Shown here one piece after another: positions 56,800 to 64,000 of a stretch of DNA of 64,000 nt. Under the pieces are notes generated by a model. That model did no database searches. It saw only the letters and a list, made by a program, of their open reading frames with translations, and was not told the origin of the DNA. The stretch is taken from contig JASGHP010000001.1 in the NCBI GenBank assembly GCA_047602295.1, positions 3,782,001 through 3,846,000 on the forward strand. The letters are read 5' to 3'. The stretch comes from JACMLD01 sp047602295. Lineage in GTDB: Bacteria; Bacteroidota; Bacteroidia; Chitinophagales; Chitinophagaceae. The number at the start of each line of letters is the position of its first letter. Positions within the stretch are counted from its first letter, which is position 1. A program made the translations under genes and the position numbers.

Positions 56800-57110
56800 A
56801 CACATAATGCAAAAGTTTTTGCAGCTAGCCCGAAAGGGCTGAATATGAATAACTGCGGGTGCAACCCGTGGAATAAAATGCAAAGGATATGCAAACCCTG
56901 AAGGGGTTGAATGAACGACATCAAAAATAAAAGGCATTATGGGCCACGCGACAGAATAAGCATTTAACATCGTTGCGTCGCACTCTTGTACAGTTGAAAT
57001 TCTTAGCAGCGGCTTAAGTTGAAGCCTAAAGTTCAATACTGACTTACCGTTGAAGGGAGTGACACAACGATGATCATTAAAGAACTAATGCTGGCAAGCA
57101 AAAAATCAAC
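56800..57110 (+). repeat. Bipartite intergenic element, copy R4 (most complete)
   Basis: Part A: AGCCCGAAAGGGCT (56827-56840), CGGGTGCAACCCG (about 56856), AACCCTGAAGGGGTT (about 56894). Part B is bounded by inverted ends: CATCGTTGCGTCGCACTC at 56968 and GAGTGACACAACGATGA at 57057, with TTGTACAGTTGAAATTCTT just inside the left end. 57111-57288 to the right shows no further feature. Confidence 0.8.
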
Positions 57111-57288
57111 AATAAAAATTCAAAATCCTTACTTCAATCCTCTTTATACTCTGTGAAAAATTCCTGTACGCCTTGTGGTAAAATATTTGTCAAAATAACT
57201 GTAACAATTATTAAACCCGTTCGTCACTAGATATGATTATGCGAAAGCAGTTATCCATTCAAAACATTTGAACTAAAACTTACGAAAA

Positions 57289-58326
57289 ATGAAAAAGTAC
57301 GTGATTGCATTAATTCTTGGCAGCAGCTTTCTGGCAGCAAATGCACAAGACGCCTCTAAAGAACCCTATATGACAAAATCACTTGCCAGCGATGCTATTC
57401 AGAATGTAAATGTAGAAACAACCGGCGGCAATATTTCTGTTGCAGGTGCAGACGCCAACCCTCGTGTTGAAGTGTATGTATGGGCAAGCAACGGCCGCGA
57501 TAGAAATATTTCCAAAGAAGAAATTAAAAAAAGACTGGATGAAGATTACGAGTTGACTGTGACTTCTGAAAATCACAAACTGACAGCCACTGCAAAACCC
57601 AAACGCAATTTCAGTAACTGGAACAACCACGGCCTTAGCATTTCTTTCAAAGTGTATGTGCCACAAAATGTTTCTTCAGACCTGCGTACCAGTGGCGGCA
57701 ACATCAGCCTTACCACTTTAACGGGCACACAGGATTTTACTACCAGCGGTGGCAATCTTTCTATTGAACATTTGAAAGGTCATATTAAAGGCCGTACATC
57801 TGGTGGCAATATTAACCTGAACGATTTGCAGGATGATATTGATCTTTCTACAAGCGGTGGCAATATTACAGCAGGTAAAGCCAATGGCACAATTAAGCTT
57901 ACTACATCTGGCGGTTCGCTGGTGTTAAAAGAATTACAGGGAAGTATCAGAGCAAGCACAAGCGGTGGTAATGTAAGTGCCAATGAAATAACAGGAGATT
58001 TATCTGCGCATACATCTGGCGGTAATGTGCGCATGGATGGCTTGTCTTGCAGTCTTGAAACTTCTACCAGCGGCGGCAATATTGATGTAAACTTTAAATC
58101 GCTTGGCAAGTATGTAAAGATTAGCAACTCAGGTGGCCATATAGATTTGCAGGTACCGGCCAGCCAGGGAATGGATTTGAAATTAACAGCAGACAGGGTG
58201 AATGCAACTGCATTATCAGGATTTAAAGGCGATATCAAAAAAGATCGCATTGAAGGTTCATTGAATGGTGGCGGCGTTCCCGTGAATGTAAACGGTGGCA
58301 GCAGTATTAACCTCACATTGAAATAG
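57289..58326 (+). CDS. Secreted DUF4097-type protein with eight exact 18-residue repeats
   Basis: 345 residues with a signal peptide (about 1-20, ANAQ). From residue 134 the motif TSGGN (once TSGGS) recurs at 134, 152, 170, 188, 206, 224, 242 and 260, every 18 residues without a single insertion; a variant SGGH follows at 281 and a first TTGGN sits at 44. Each turn alternates polar and aliphatic residues, as expected of a beta-solenoid with Gly-Gly corners. DUF4097-like proteins are secreted or surface beta-solenoids of unclear function. It is not a permease, and its own terminator at 58345 closes the unit. No promoter box is evident. Confidence 0.88.
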   Translation: MKKYVIALILGSSFLAANAQDASKEPYMTKSLASDAIQNVNVETTGGNISVAGADANPRVEVYVWASNGRDRNISKEEIKKRLDEDYELTVTSENHKLTATAKPKRNFSNWNNHGLSISFKVYVPQNVSSDLRTSGGNISLTTLTGTQDFTTSGGNLSIEHLKGHIKGRTSGGNINLNDLQDDIDLSTSGGNITAGKANGTIKLTTSGGSLVLKELQGSIRASTSGGNVSANEITGDLSAHTSGGNVRMDGLSCSLETSTSGGNIDVNFKSLGKYVKISNSGGHIDLQVPASQGMDLKLTADRVNATALSGFKGDIKKDRIEGSLNGGGVPVNVNGGSSINLTLK

Positions 58327-58344
58327 CAGACTTTTCTGCACATT

Positions 58345-58380
58345 AATAAACGCCGGCATTATTACCGGCGTTTATTTTTC
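58345..58380 (+). terminator. Rho-independent terminator after the repeat-protein gene
   Basis: AATAAACGCCGG pairs perfectly with CCGGCGTTTATT across an eight-base loop and is followed by a T-rich tract. It lies 18 bases after the stop. Confidence 0.9.
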
Positions 58381-58394
58381 ATTGTTGTATCACT

Positions 58395-58434
58395 TGTATC
58401 AAAAGCGAACAGTTTGTGTACGATAACGAACTGA
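58395..58434 (+). promoter_or_regulatory. Tandem 19-bp operator-like motif C, upstream of 58548 gene
   Basis: TGTATCAAAAGCGAACAGT (58395-58413) differs from the first unit of motif A at two positions. GTGTACGATAACGAACTGA (58416-58434) resembles the first unit of motif B. The period is 21 bp. It lies about 115-155 bases before the ATG at 58548. Confidence 0.65.
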
Positions 58435-58547
58435 TTCGTAGAAAATTAATCAGCTCATTAACTGCAAATCATTGGATTACAAACAGGCATAGAATTAGTC
58501 ATTGGGTTTTAACGGAATTCTTGTTTTTAATAATCAAAACCAGTGTT

Positions 58548-59135
58548 ATGAAACCTGTCATTTTTGCTCTTGCACTTCTTGTTTGTTTTTCGGCAAATGC
58601 CCAACAAAAAAATGTTTCTATCAATCATACCATTAATGACGATGGCAATGAACTTTCCATTAAAGTAAAAGGTACTGTTGATGGTAAGCCTATCAACTAC
58701 AATAGAACGTTTGATGTAACAGGCATGAGTAAAGAACAGAAAGATGCGTTGAAAGAAAGGGTGTATGATTCACTGGGCTTGCCATCACCCGTTGCACCCA
58801 AGGCTCCTATAGCACCAAGGGCACCGCTAACTTTGATGGCACCACCAGAACCACCGGCAATGAATGCACCTGTTCCACCTGTACCTCCTGTTGTTTCATC
58901 GAAGAGTGACTACTCAGAATTCTATGCCATTGGCGGAGATCATCCTTATACCAAAGAAGTAAAATACAATCCTAAAACAGGCTTGCTGTACCTGAGATAC
59001 CGCTTTACAAAAAACGGTGAAGAAGTGACACAGGAGAAATCTATCGACACAAAAGGGAAATCAAAAGAAGAACGTGATGCCATCATAAAAAAATACGAGC
59101 AGGAAATTGGTGTGGCTCAACCTGAAATAATATAA
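58548..59135 (+). CDS. Secreted protein with proline-rich linker between two similar halves
   Basis: 195 residues from the ATG at 58548, which begins a clear signal peptide (MKPVIFALALLVCFSANAQ). Reading from 58416 would place 44 unrelated residues before it and overlap the operator-like motif. Residues about 24-78 and 122-190 flank a Pro/Ala-rich linker (79-116). The halves look related: FDVTGMSKEQKDALKERV and IDTKGKSKEERDAIIKKY align without gaps. The function is unknown; the linker suggests a flexible spacer in the periplasm. The tandem motif C upstream links it to the adaptor operon and P10, and P14 follows in the same direction after a terminator-like hairpin. Confidence 0.8.
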   Translation: MKPVIFALALLVCFSANAQQKNVSINHTINDDGNELSIKVKGTVDGKPINYNRTFDVTGMSKEQKDALKERVYDSLGLPSPVAPKAPIAPRAPLTLMAPPEPPAMNAPVPPVPPVVSSKSDYSEFYAIGGDHPYTKEVKYNPKTGLLYLRYRFTKNGEEVTQEKSIDTKGKSKEERDAIIKKYEQEIGVAQPEII

Positions 59136-59150
59136 CCGTACTTACTTGTA

Positions 59151-59180
59151 AAAACAACTGAAGGTAAATTCGGTTGTTTT
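59151..59180 (+). terminator. Terminator-like hairpin between 58548 gene and P14
   Basis: AAAACAACTGAA pairs with TTCGGTTGTTTT (one G-U pair) across a six-base loop, and a T-rich stretch follows. It ends 45 bases before the P14 start, so P14 would depend on read-through or its own promoter. Confidence 0.75.
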
Positions 59181-59225
59181 TAATTTAATCGTCATTAACC
59201 AATAACTAACGATAAAAGCTTTCTT

Positions 59226-61598
59226 ATGCTGAAAAACTTTTTCACTACTGCCTGGCGCAACCTGGTAAAAAACAAAATGCATGCAATTATAAACATTGCC
59301 GGCCTTTCTGTTGGCATGATGGTAGCAGTTTTAATTGGTCTTTGGATAAACGATGAATTATCGTTCAATAAAAAGTTCAACAATTACGACAGGTTGGGAC
59401 AAATCTGGCAGTTTGTAAGTTTTACAGCAGAAAAATCAGCGTATAATGTAACGCCCATTCCGCTGGCAGATGAAATAAGAAGCAAATACCCCGACTTTAA
59501 ATATGTAAGCGTTTCCGCAGAAAAACAACCTATCCTTTCGTATGGAGAAAAGAAATTTTCTGAAAAAGGAAATTATGTGGAACCCATTTTTACTGAAATG
59601 CTTTCATTAAAAATGCTGGCTGGCAAACGCACTGCGTTGAATGATATCAATTCGATCTTGTTGTCTTCTACACTGGCAAAAAATCTTTTTGGCAATGATA
59701 ACCCAATGGGCAAGCTGGTGCAAATAGATAACAAGAACAGTGTAAGTGTTGCTGGTGTATATGAAGATTTTGCAGAGAACAGCACATTTAAAGAGACGCG
59801 TTTTCTTGCCTCTTGGGAGTTGTACAAAACAATAGACGAGTATGCTAAGCGGGCATCTACGCAGTGGGATGAAAATTCCTTCCAGGTATATGCGCAATTA
59901 AAAGATGGTGTTGACTTTAAAGAAGCATCTGCAAAAATAAAAGACAGCAGGATGAAACGGGAAGACCCGCCGAAATACAAACCCGAGTTTTTCATTTTTC
60001 CTATGAGCCGCTGGCATCTTTATGCAGATTTTGCCAATGGCGTTAACACCGGCGGCACTATTACATTTGTATGGCTGTTTGGTTTTGCAGGCTTTTTTGT
60101 TTTATTGCTTGCGTGCATCAATTTTATGAACCTTAGCACAGCAAGGTCAGAAAAAAGAGCCAGGGAAGTTGGCATCAGAAAAGCAATTGGCTCTGTACGC
60201 AGGCAATTGATCATACAATTTTTAAGTGAATCTTTATTACTTGCTTTATTTGCTTTTGTATTTGCGTTGCTATTGGCACAACTTGTTTTGCCATTTTTCA
60301 ATGGTATGGCAGATAAGCAATTAAAAATTCTATGGACTAACCCGGTATTTTGGCTTGCCGGCCTTTGCTTTACCATTATTTCCGGGTTAATAGCAGGCAG
60401 CTATCCGGCATTGTACTTATCATCGTTTAATCCTATTAAAGCACTAAAAGGAACATTTAAAGCAGGCAGGTTTGCTGCGCTGCCTAGAAAGGTATTGGTA
60501 GTGCTGCAGTTTACTGTATCGGTAATGCTCATCATAGCTACTATAGTTGTGTTCAGGCAGGTGCAATATGCAAAAGACAGATCTATTGGTTACAACCGCG
60601 AAAAACTGGTAGAAGTAAATATCAATAGCCGGGAAATGATTAAACACTATAATGCCTTGCGCAATGATTTGCTGAATACAGGAGCAGTGCAGCAAATGAG
60701 CGAATCTTCCGGTTCAATAACTGTTCAATATGGCGGCACTACCAATATTGGCTGGAGGGGCAAACAACCAGATGCAAGGCCATTGGTGATGAGCAACGAC
60801 ATAACGCATGACTACGGCAAAACAATTGGCTGGCAAATAAAAGAAGGCAGGGATTTTTCAAGAGATTTTGCCAATGATTCTGCTGGTATTATTCTAAATG
60901 AAACTGCTGTAAAACTAATGGGCTTTCAGCAACCCTTAAATGAATTTGTAACTGCTAATGGAAAGCAATACAAAGTAATTGGCGTAGTGAAAGATTTTAT
61001 TAAAGAAGATCCTTTTAAACCTGTTAATCCATCTTATTTCCGGTTGAATTATGTCGGCGTAAATAATATAACCATCAAATTATCGGGCCAGCTTGCAACA
61101 AGTGAAGCCCTTGCTAAAATAGAATCCGTATTAAAGAAATACAACCCGTCAAGTCCTTTCATATACAATTTTGTGGATGAGCTTTACGGTAAAAAATTTG
61201 ATCACGAAGCACGTATTGCCAAACTGGCTGCCTTCTTTGCAATACTCGCCATTTTCATTTCCTGCCTGGGATTATTTGGGGTGGCATCTTTTATAGCGGA
61301 ACAACGCACCAAAGAAATTGGTGTACGCAAAGTGCTGGGTGCATCTGTATTTAATTTGTGGCAGTTATTGTCAAAAGAGTTTATTGTATTGGTAGGCATT
61401 TCATTATTGATTGCTATACCCATTGCATACTATTATATGAGTGAATGGCTGCTCAATTACCAGTATCGTGCACCACTATCCTGGTGGATTTTGGCTGCTG
61501 CTGGTTTAGGTGCTGTTGCTATTACACTGCTTACGGTTAGCTACCAGGCTATAAAAGCCGCCATGGCAAACCCGGTAAAGAGTTTGAGAACGGAATGA
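59226..61598 (+). CDS. MacB/FtsX-type ABC permease P14
   Basis: 790 residues. Helices near 20-41, 280-302, 333-354, 372-394, 419-441, 667-688, 720-741 and 754-776. Couplers AREVGIRKAIGSV and TKEIGVRKVLGAS. It pairs with P4 by sequence (see shared GRFAxxPRKVLVVLQFT and GWQxKEGRDFS), but TM7-TM8 reads AIPIAYYYMSEWLLNY, giving three Tyr in the helix end where P4 has SWWFMQ. A plain 90-bp gap with a terminator-like hairpin precedes it. It ends NPVKSLRTE. Confidence 0.94.
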   Translation: MLKNFFTTAWRNLVKNKMHAIINIAGLSVGMMVAVLIGLWINDELSFNKKFNNYDRLGQIWQFVSFTAEKSAYNVTPIPLADEIRSKYPDFKYVSVSAEKQPILSYGEKKFSEKGNYVEPIFTEMLSLKMLAGKRTALNDINSILLSSTLAKNLFGNDNPMGKLVQIDNKNSVSVAGVYEDFAENSTFKETRFLASWELYKTIDEYAKRASTQWDENSFQVYAQLKDGVDFKEASAKIKDSRMKREDPPKYKPEFFIFPMSRWHLYADFANGVNTGGTITFVWLFGFAGFFVLLLACINFMNLSTARSEKRAREVGIRKAIGSVRRQLIIQFLSESLLLALFAFVFALLLAQLVLPFFNGMADKQLKILWTNPVFWLAGLCFTIISGLIAGSYPALYLSSFNPIKALKGTFKAGRFAALPRKVLVVLQFTVSVMLIIATIVVFRQVQYAKDRSIGYNREKLVEVNINSREMIKHYNALRNDLLNTGAVQQMSESSGSITVQYGGTTNIGWRGKQPDARPLVMSNDITHDYGKTIGWQIKEGRDFSRDFANDSAGIILNETAVKLMGFQQPLNEFVTANGKQYKVIGVVKDFIKEDPFKPVNPSYFRLNYVGVNNITIKLSGQLATSEALAKIESVLKKYNPSSPFIYNFVDELYGKKFDHEARIAKLAAFFAILAIFISCLGLFGVASFIAEQRTKEIGVRKVLGASVFNLWQLLSKEFIVLVGISLLIAIPIAYYYMSEWLLNYQYRAPLSWWILAAAGLGAVAITLLTVSYQAIKAAMANPVKSLRTE

Positions 61599-61607
61599 TT
61601 TATCGGG

Positions 61608-61676
61608 AGTGGCAAGTGGTGAGTGGCTAGTGGGGTTGATTGATTGAATGGAATTGGGGATTTGGGATTTGGTTGT
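61608..61676. repeat. Degenerate heptamer block after P14
   Basis: GGGAGTG, GCAAGTG, GTGAGTG and GCTAGTG in loose register, then GGGATTT-type units to about 61670. This is the left end of the 454-bp gap before P15. Confidence 0.5.
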
Positions 61677-61699
61677 TTAGAATAAACGAGAAGAGTCTG

Positions 61700-61995
61700 A
61701 CTTTATAACCCGAAGGGGTTAATATGAATAACCGCGGGTGAAACCCGGGGAAGAAACGCAAAGTATAAGCCAACTCTGAATGGGTTGAATGAGTGACATA
61801 AAGATAAAAGAAGATTATGAGCCAGGCGTTAGTTTATTTATTAAGCTTTGGTTGCGTCGCACACTTGTACTGTTGAAATCACAGCAGCGACTTAAACAGA
61901 AACCTAAAGCTCTTAAAAGATTTGCAGATAAACGTAATGCGCAGCAACGATGATGCTCAAAGAATAAATGCTGGTTACAAAAACCGAAACATATA
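61700..61995 (+). repeat. Bipartite intergenic element, copy R5
   Basis: Part A: AACCCGAAGGGGTT at about 61708, GCGGGTGAAACCCGGGG at about 61734, AACTCTGAATGGGTT at about 61772. Part B: GGTTGCGTCGCACACTTG at 61850, TTGTACTGTTGAAA, then GCGCAGCAACGATGATG at about 61940. It ends about 55 bases before the P15 start. Confidence 0.75.
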
Positions 61996-62052
61996 GATTG
62001 CAAAGTATTTTAAAATAAAAAAGATCAACATCAGCAATAAAAAATTCTCTTC

Positions 62053-64000
62053 ATGCTAAAAAATTATTTCAAGATTGCGTGGCGCAATATTTTAAGAAGC
62101 AAGGGTTATAGTGCGTTAAATGTTTTTGGCCTGGCTACCGGCATGGCTGTGGCATTGGTGATTGGATTATGGGTATACAATGAATATTCTTACGATAAAT
62201 TTCTTCCGGAATACGATCAATTGTACCGCGTACAGAGAAATTTCAATAGCAATGGAGATACGCTTACATTTCGTTCCACCTCTTTAAGATTGGCTGAAGC
62301 ATTGCGCACACAAATACCAGAGATAGAATATGTAGCGGAAAGCGGTGGTACAGGCTCGCACGGATTGATGGTGGGTGACAAAAAATTTTTTATGCAGGGC
62401 GCCATCTACGGAAATGATTTTCTAAAGATGTTTAAGTTTCCTTTGGTGCAGGGTGATGCCAATACAGTTATGAAAGACCCCTACTCTATTGTTCTTACCC
62501 AATCTTCTGCAAAAGCATTGTTTGGCAATGAAAACCCCATCAATAAGATGGTGCGTTTCAACAATAGCCATAACCTGAAAGTAACTGGCGTACTAAAAGA
62601 TTTGCCCGGCAACTCTTCCTTTAAATTCAATTACATTGTTCCCTTCAGTTTCCTTGACGAAACAGATCAAAATGCAAAAGCCAATCGCACCGGAAGTTTT
62701 GGCAATAACAACTACAACATATTTGTCCGTTTAAAACCGAATGTGAAATATGCACAGGTTGCGCCAAAAATCAGGGATATAGAGCATATTGAAAAGACGA
62801 ATTTCAATGCTATTAATTCTTATGTAACATTTCAACCGCTTGCCCGCTGGCATTTGTATAGCAATTATGTAAATGGAAAAGACAAAGCAGGTTTTCTTGA
62901 GTACGTAAGAATATTCAGCATCATTGGAATTCTTGTATTGCTGATTGCCTGCATCAATTTTATTAACCTGGCTACAGCACGTTCAGAAAAAAGAGCCAGA
63001 GAAGTAGGCGTAAGAAAAGCTATCGGTTCTCAAAGAAAAGATTTGATCTTTCAATTCCTGATAGAATCATTTTTAATTACTGTCATTGCTGCCTTACTGT
63101 CTATTTTGCTTGTGCAATTAATATTACCAGCATTCAATACACTCACCAATAGCACGATACAAATTCCTTACACAAGCCCAGCATTTATTTTTATATTTCT
63201 TTTGTGCATATTAATTACGGCTTTGCTTGCAGGCAGCAGGCCGGCATTTTATCTTTCTTCGTTTGAACCGGTGAAAGTATTGAAGGGAAATTTGCATGCT
63301 GGTAAAGCGGCATCATTGCCAAGAAAAATATTGGTAGTGCTTCAGTTCTCTTGCTCAGTTGCGTTAATCATTAGCACTGTAATTATTTACAAACAGATAC
63401 AGTATGCCAAGAACCGTCCTTCCGGTTATGATATTAACAGGCTGATGGTAACTGATATGAATACTGAACTGGATAAAAATTATACCGCTTTAAAAAATGA
63501 ATTGGTAGAAAAAGGAATTGCAGAAAGCGTAACCACCGCTACAAGTCCTGCAACGGATGTATGGTGGCATTCGGCCATTGATAAATGGAATGGCAAATAC
63601 CCGGGAGAGAACATTGAAATGGGCACCATCTTTATTAGTGAAGATTATTTTAAAACACTGGGCATGAAAATGGTAGCCGGTGAAAATTTTAAAGATGCCA
63701 ATGATACTACCAGTGTAATCTTTAATGAAACCGCTGTGCGCATGATGCGGTTGAAAAATCCCGTGAACCAATTAATAACCTGGGGCGATACGCAGCTTAA
63801 AATAAAAGGTGTTGTAAAGGATGCATTGATGGTGACACCATTTTCTTCTGCAGACCCTACCATGTTCCTCATACAACCAGGCACACAGGGCAACCTGATG
63901 TATCGCCTTTCTCCTAACATAAAAACGCAGGATGCAATTGTAAAACTAACGGAAATATTCAACCGTTACAACCCTTCTTACCCTTATCATTACCAGTTCG
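62053..64000 (+). CDS. MacB/FtsX-type ABC permease P15, 3'-truncated by window edge
   Basis: 649 codons are open from the ATG at 62053 to the edge with no stop. The start (MLKNYFKIAWRNILRSKGYS) and TM1 match the array. The first coupler is AREVGVRKAIGSQ. The visible part reaches into the second extracytoplasmic domain (about residue 440 on); TM6-TM8, the second coupler and the C-terminal tail lie beyond the window. The loop after TM4 (SSFEPVKVLKGN, then PRKILVVLQFSCSVALIIST) groups it with P4 and P14. The post-TM4 motif GSRPAFYLSSF replaces the usual GSYPA. Confidence 0.93.
   Translation, partial: MLKNYFKIAWRNILRSKGYSALNVFGLATGMAVALVIGLWVYNEYSYDKFLPEYDQLYRVQRNFNSNGDTLTFRSTSLRLAEALRTQIPEIEYVAESGGTGSHGLMVGDKKFFMQGAIYGNDFLKMFKFPLVQGDANTVMKDPYSIVLTQSSAKALFGNENPINKMVRFNNSHNLKVTGVLKDLPGNSSFKFNYIVPFSFLDETDQNAKANRTGSFGNNNYNIFVRLKPNVKYAQVAPKIRDIEHIEKTNFNAINSYVTFQPLARWHLYSNYVNGKDKAGFLEYVRIFSIIGILVLLIACINFINLATARSEKRAREVGVRKAIGSQRKDLIFQFLIESFLITVIAALLSILLVQLILPAFNTLTNSTIQIPYTSPAFIFIFLLCILITALLAGSRPAFYLSSFEPVKVLKGNLHAGKAASLPRKILVVLQFSCSVALIISTVIIYKQIQYAKNRPSGYDINRLMVTDMNTELDKNYTALKNELVEKGIAESVTTATSPATDVWWHSAIDKWNGKYPGENIEMGTIFISEDYFKTLGMKMVAGENFKDANDTTSVIFNETAVRMMRLKNPVNQLITWGDTQLKIKGVVKDALMVTPFSSADPTMFLIQPGTQGNLMYRLSPNIKTQDAIVKLTEIFNRYNPSYPYHYQF

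Noticed and set aside
58471..58490. TTGGATTACAAACAGG as a sigma-54 promoter before the 58548 gene
   Set aside because: Only the -24 GG fits; both halves deviate from consensus too far.
58416..58547. N-terminal extension of the proline-linker protein
   Set aside because: It overlaps the operator-like motif and would bury a clear signal peptide; the ATG at 58548 is preferred.
5351..61676. Heptamer blocks as CRISPR arrays
   Set aside because: Units are 7 nt with no spacers, no fixed repeat and no cas genes in the window.
21400..64000. Frameshifted or pseudogene permeases in the array
   Set aside because: Every copy reads through from the conserved start to the conserved tail; the two incomplete ones are cut by the window edges only.

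Overview
This window reads as chromosome of a Bacteroidota bacterium, most likely a Chitinophagaceae-like soil or freshwater species. The basis is an AT-leaning composition, two start-proximal promoters with the Bacteroidota -7 box TANNTTTG (8174-8181, 11409-11416), secreted proteins ending in AQ-type signal peptidase sites, a DUF4097-type beta-repeat protein, and large FtsX/MacB-type permeases of the kind expanded in this phylum. The family assignment is inference; no rRNA or tRNA is present.

Layout. 1-1210 holds the last half of a MacB/FtsX-type permease (P0), followed by a secreted protein. 1935-18679 is a mixed housekeeping and regulatory block: DUF2071 protein, type II NADH dehydrogenase, a TPR membrane protein, a TPR-AAA+ ATPase, SerA, a class C beta-lactamase-like lipoprotein, bifunctional NAD(P)HX repair enzyme, a NUMOD4/HNH protein, MurB, an NAD(P)-binding SDR protein, a secreted beta-helix-like protein, and a histidine kinase plus NtrC-type response regulator pair. 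Divergent from that pair, from 19061, is an efflux system: HlyD/MacA-like adaptor, a small secreted peptide candidate, and one LolD/MacB-type ATPase.

From 21400 to the right edge are fifteen FtsX/MacB-type permeases (P1-P15; fourteen complete, about 787-820 aa, the last cut off), all on the plus strand. The only interruptions are an esterase-PA14 gene (42135), an 18-residue-repeat protein (57289) and a proline-linked secreted protein (58548). There is a single ATPase, a single adaptor and no outer-membrane channel. Every permease keeps two cytoplasmic KE(V/I)G(I/V)RK segments and a C-terminal NP(V/I)(K/N)SLR(x)E tail, while the two extracytoplasmic domains diverge. The simplest model is many interchangeable sensors or exporters sharing one ATPase; alternatively they are orphan permeases using ATPases encoded elsewhere.

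Between the genes are three kinds of structure. (1) Imperfect 7-nt-period repeats in several sequence families, often as inverted pairs, sit against start and stop codons. (2) A bipartite element of about 240-310 nt, with three small hairpins and then a segment carrying TTGTACAGTTGAAA and ending near GTGCGACGCAACGATG, lies before several permeases. (3) A tandem 19-bp operator-like motif with 21-22 bp spacing lies upstream of three transcription units: the adaptor operon, P10, and the 58548 gene/P14. The third suggests a common regulator, for which the neighbouring NtrC-type protein is the obvious candidate. A perfect 32-bp palindrome lies just upstream of the NADH dehydrogenase gene.
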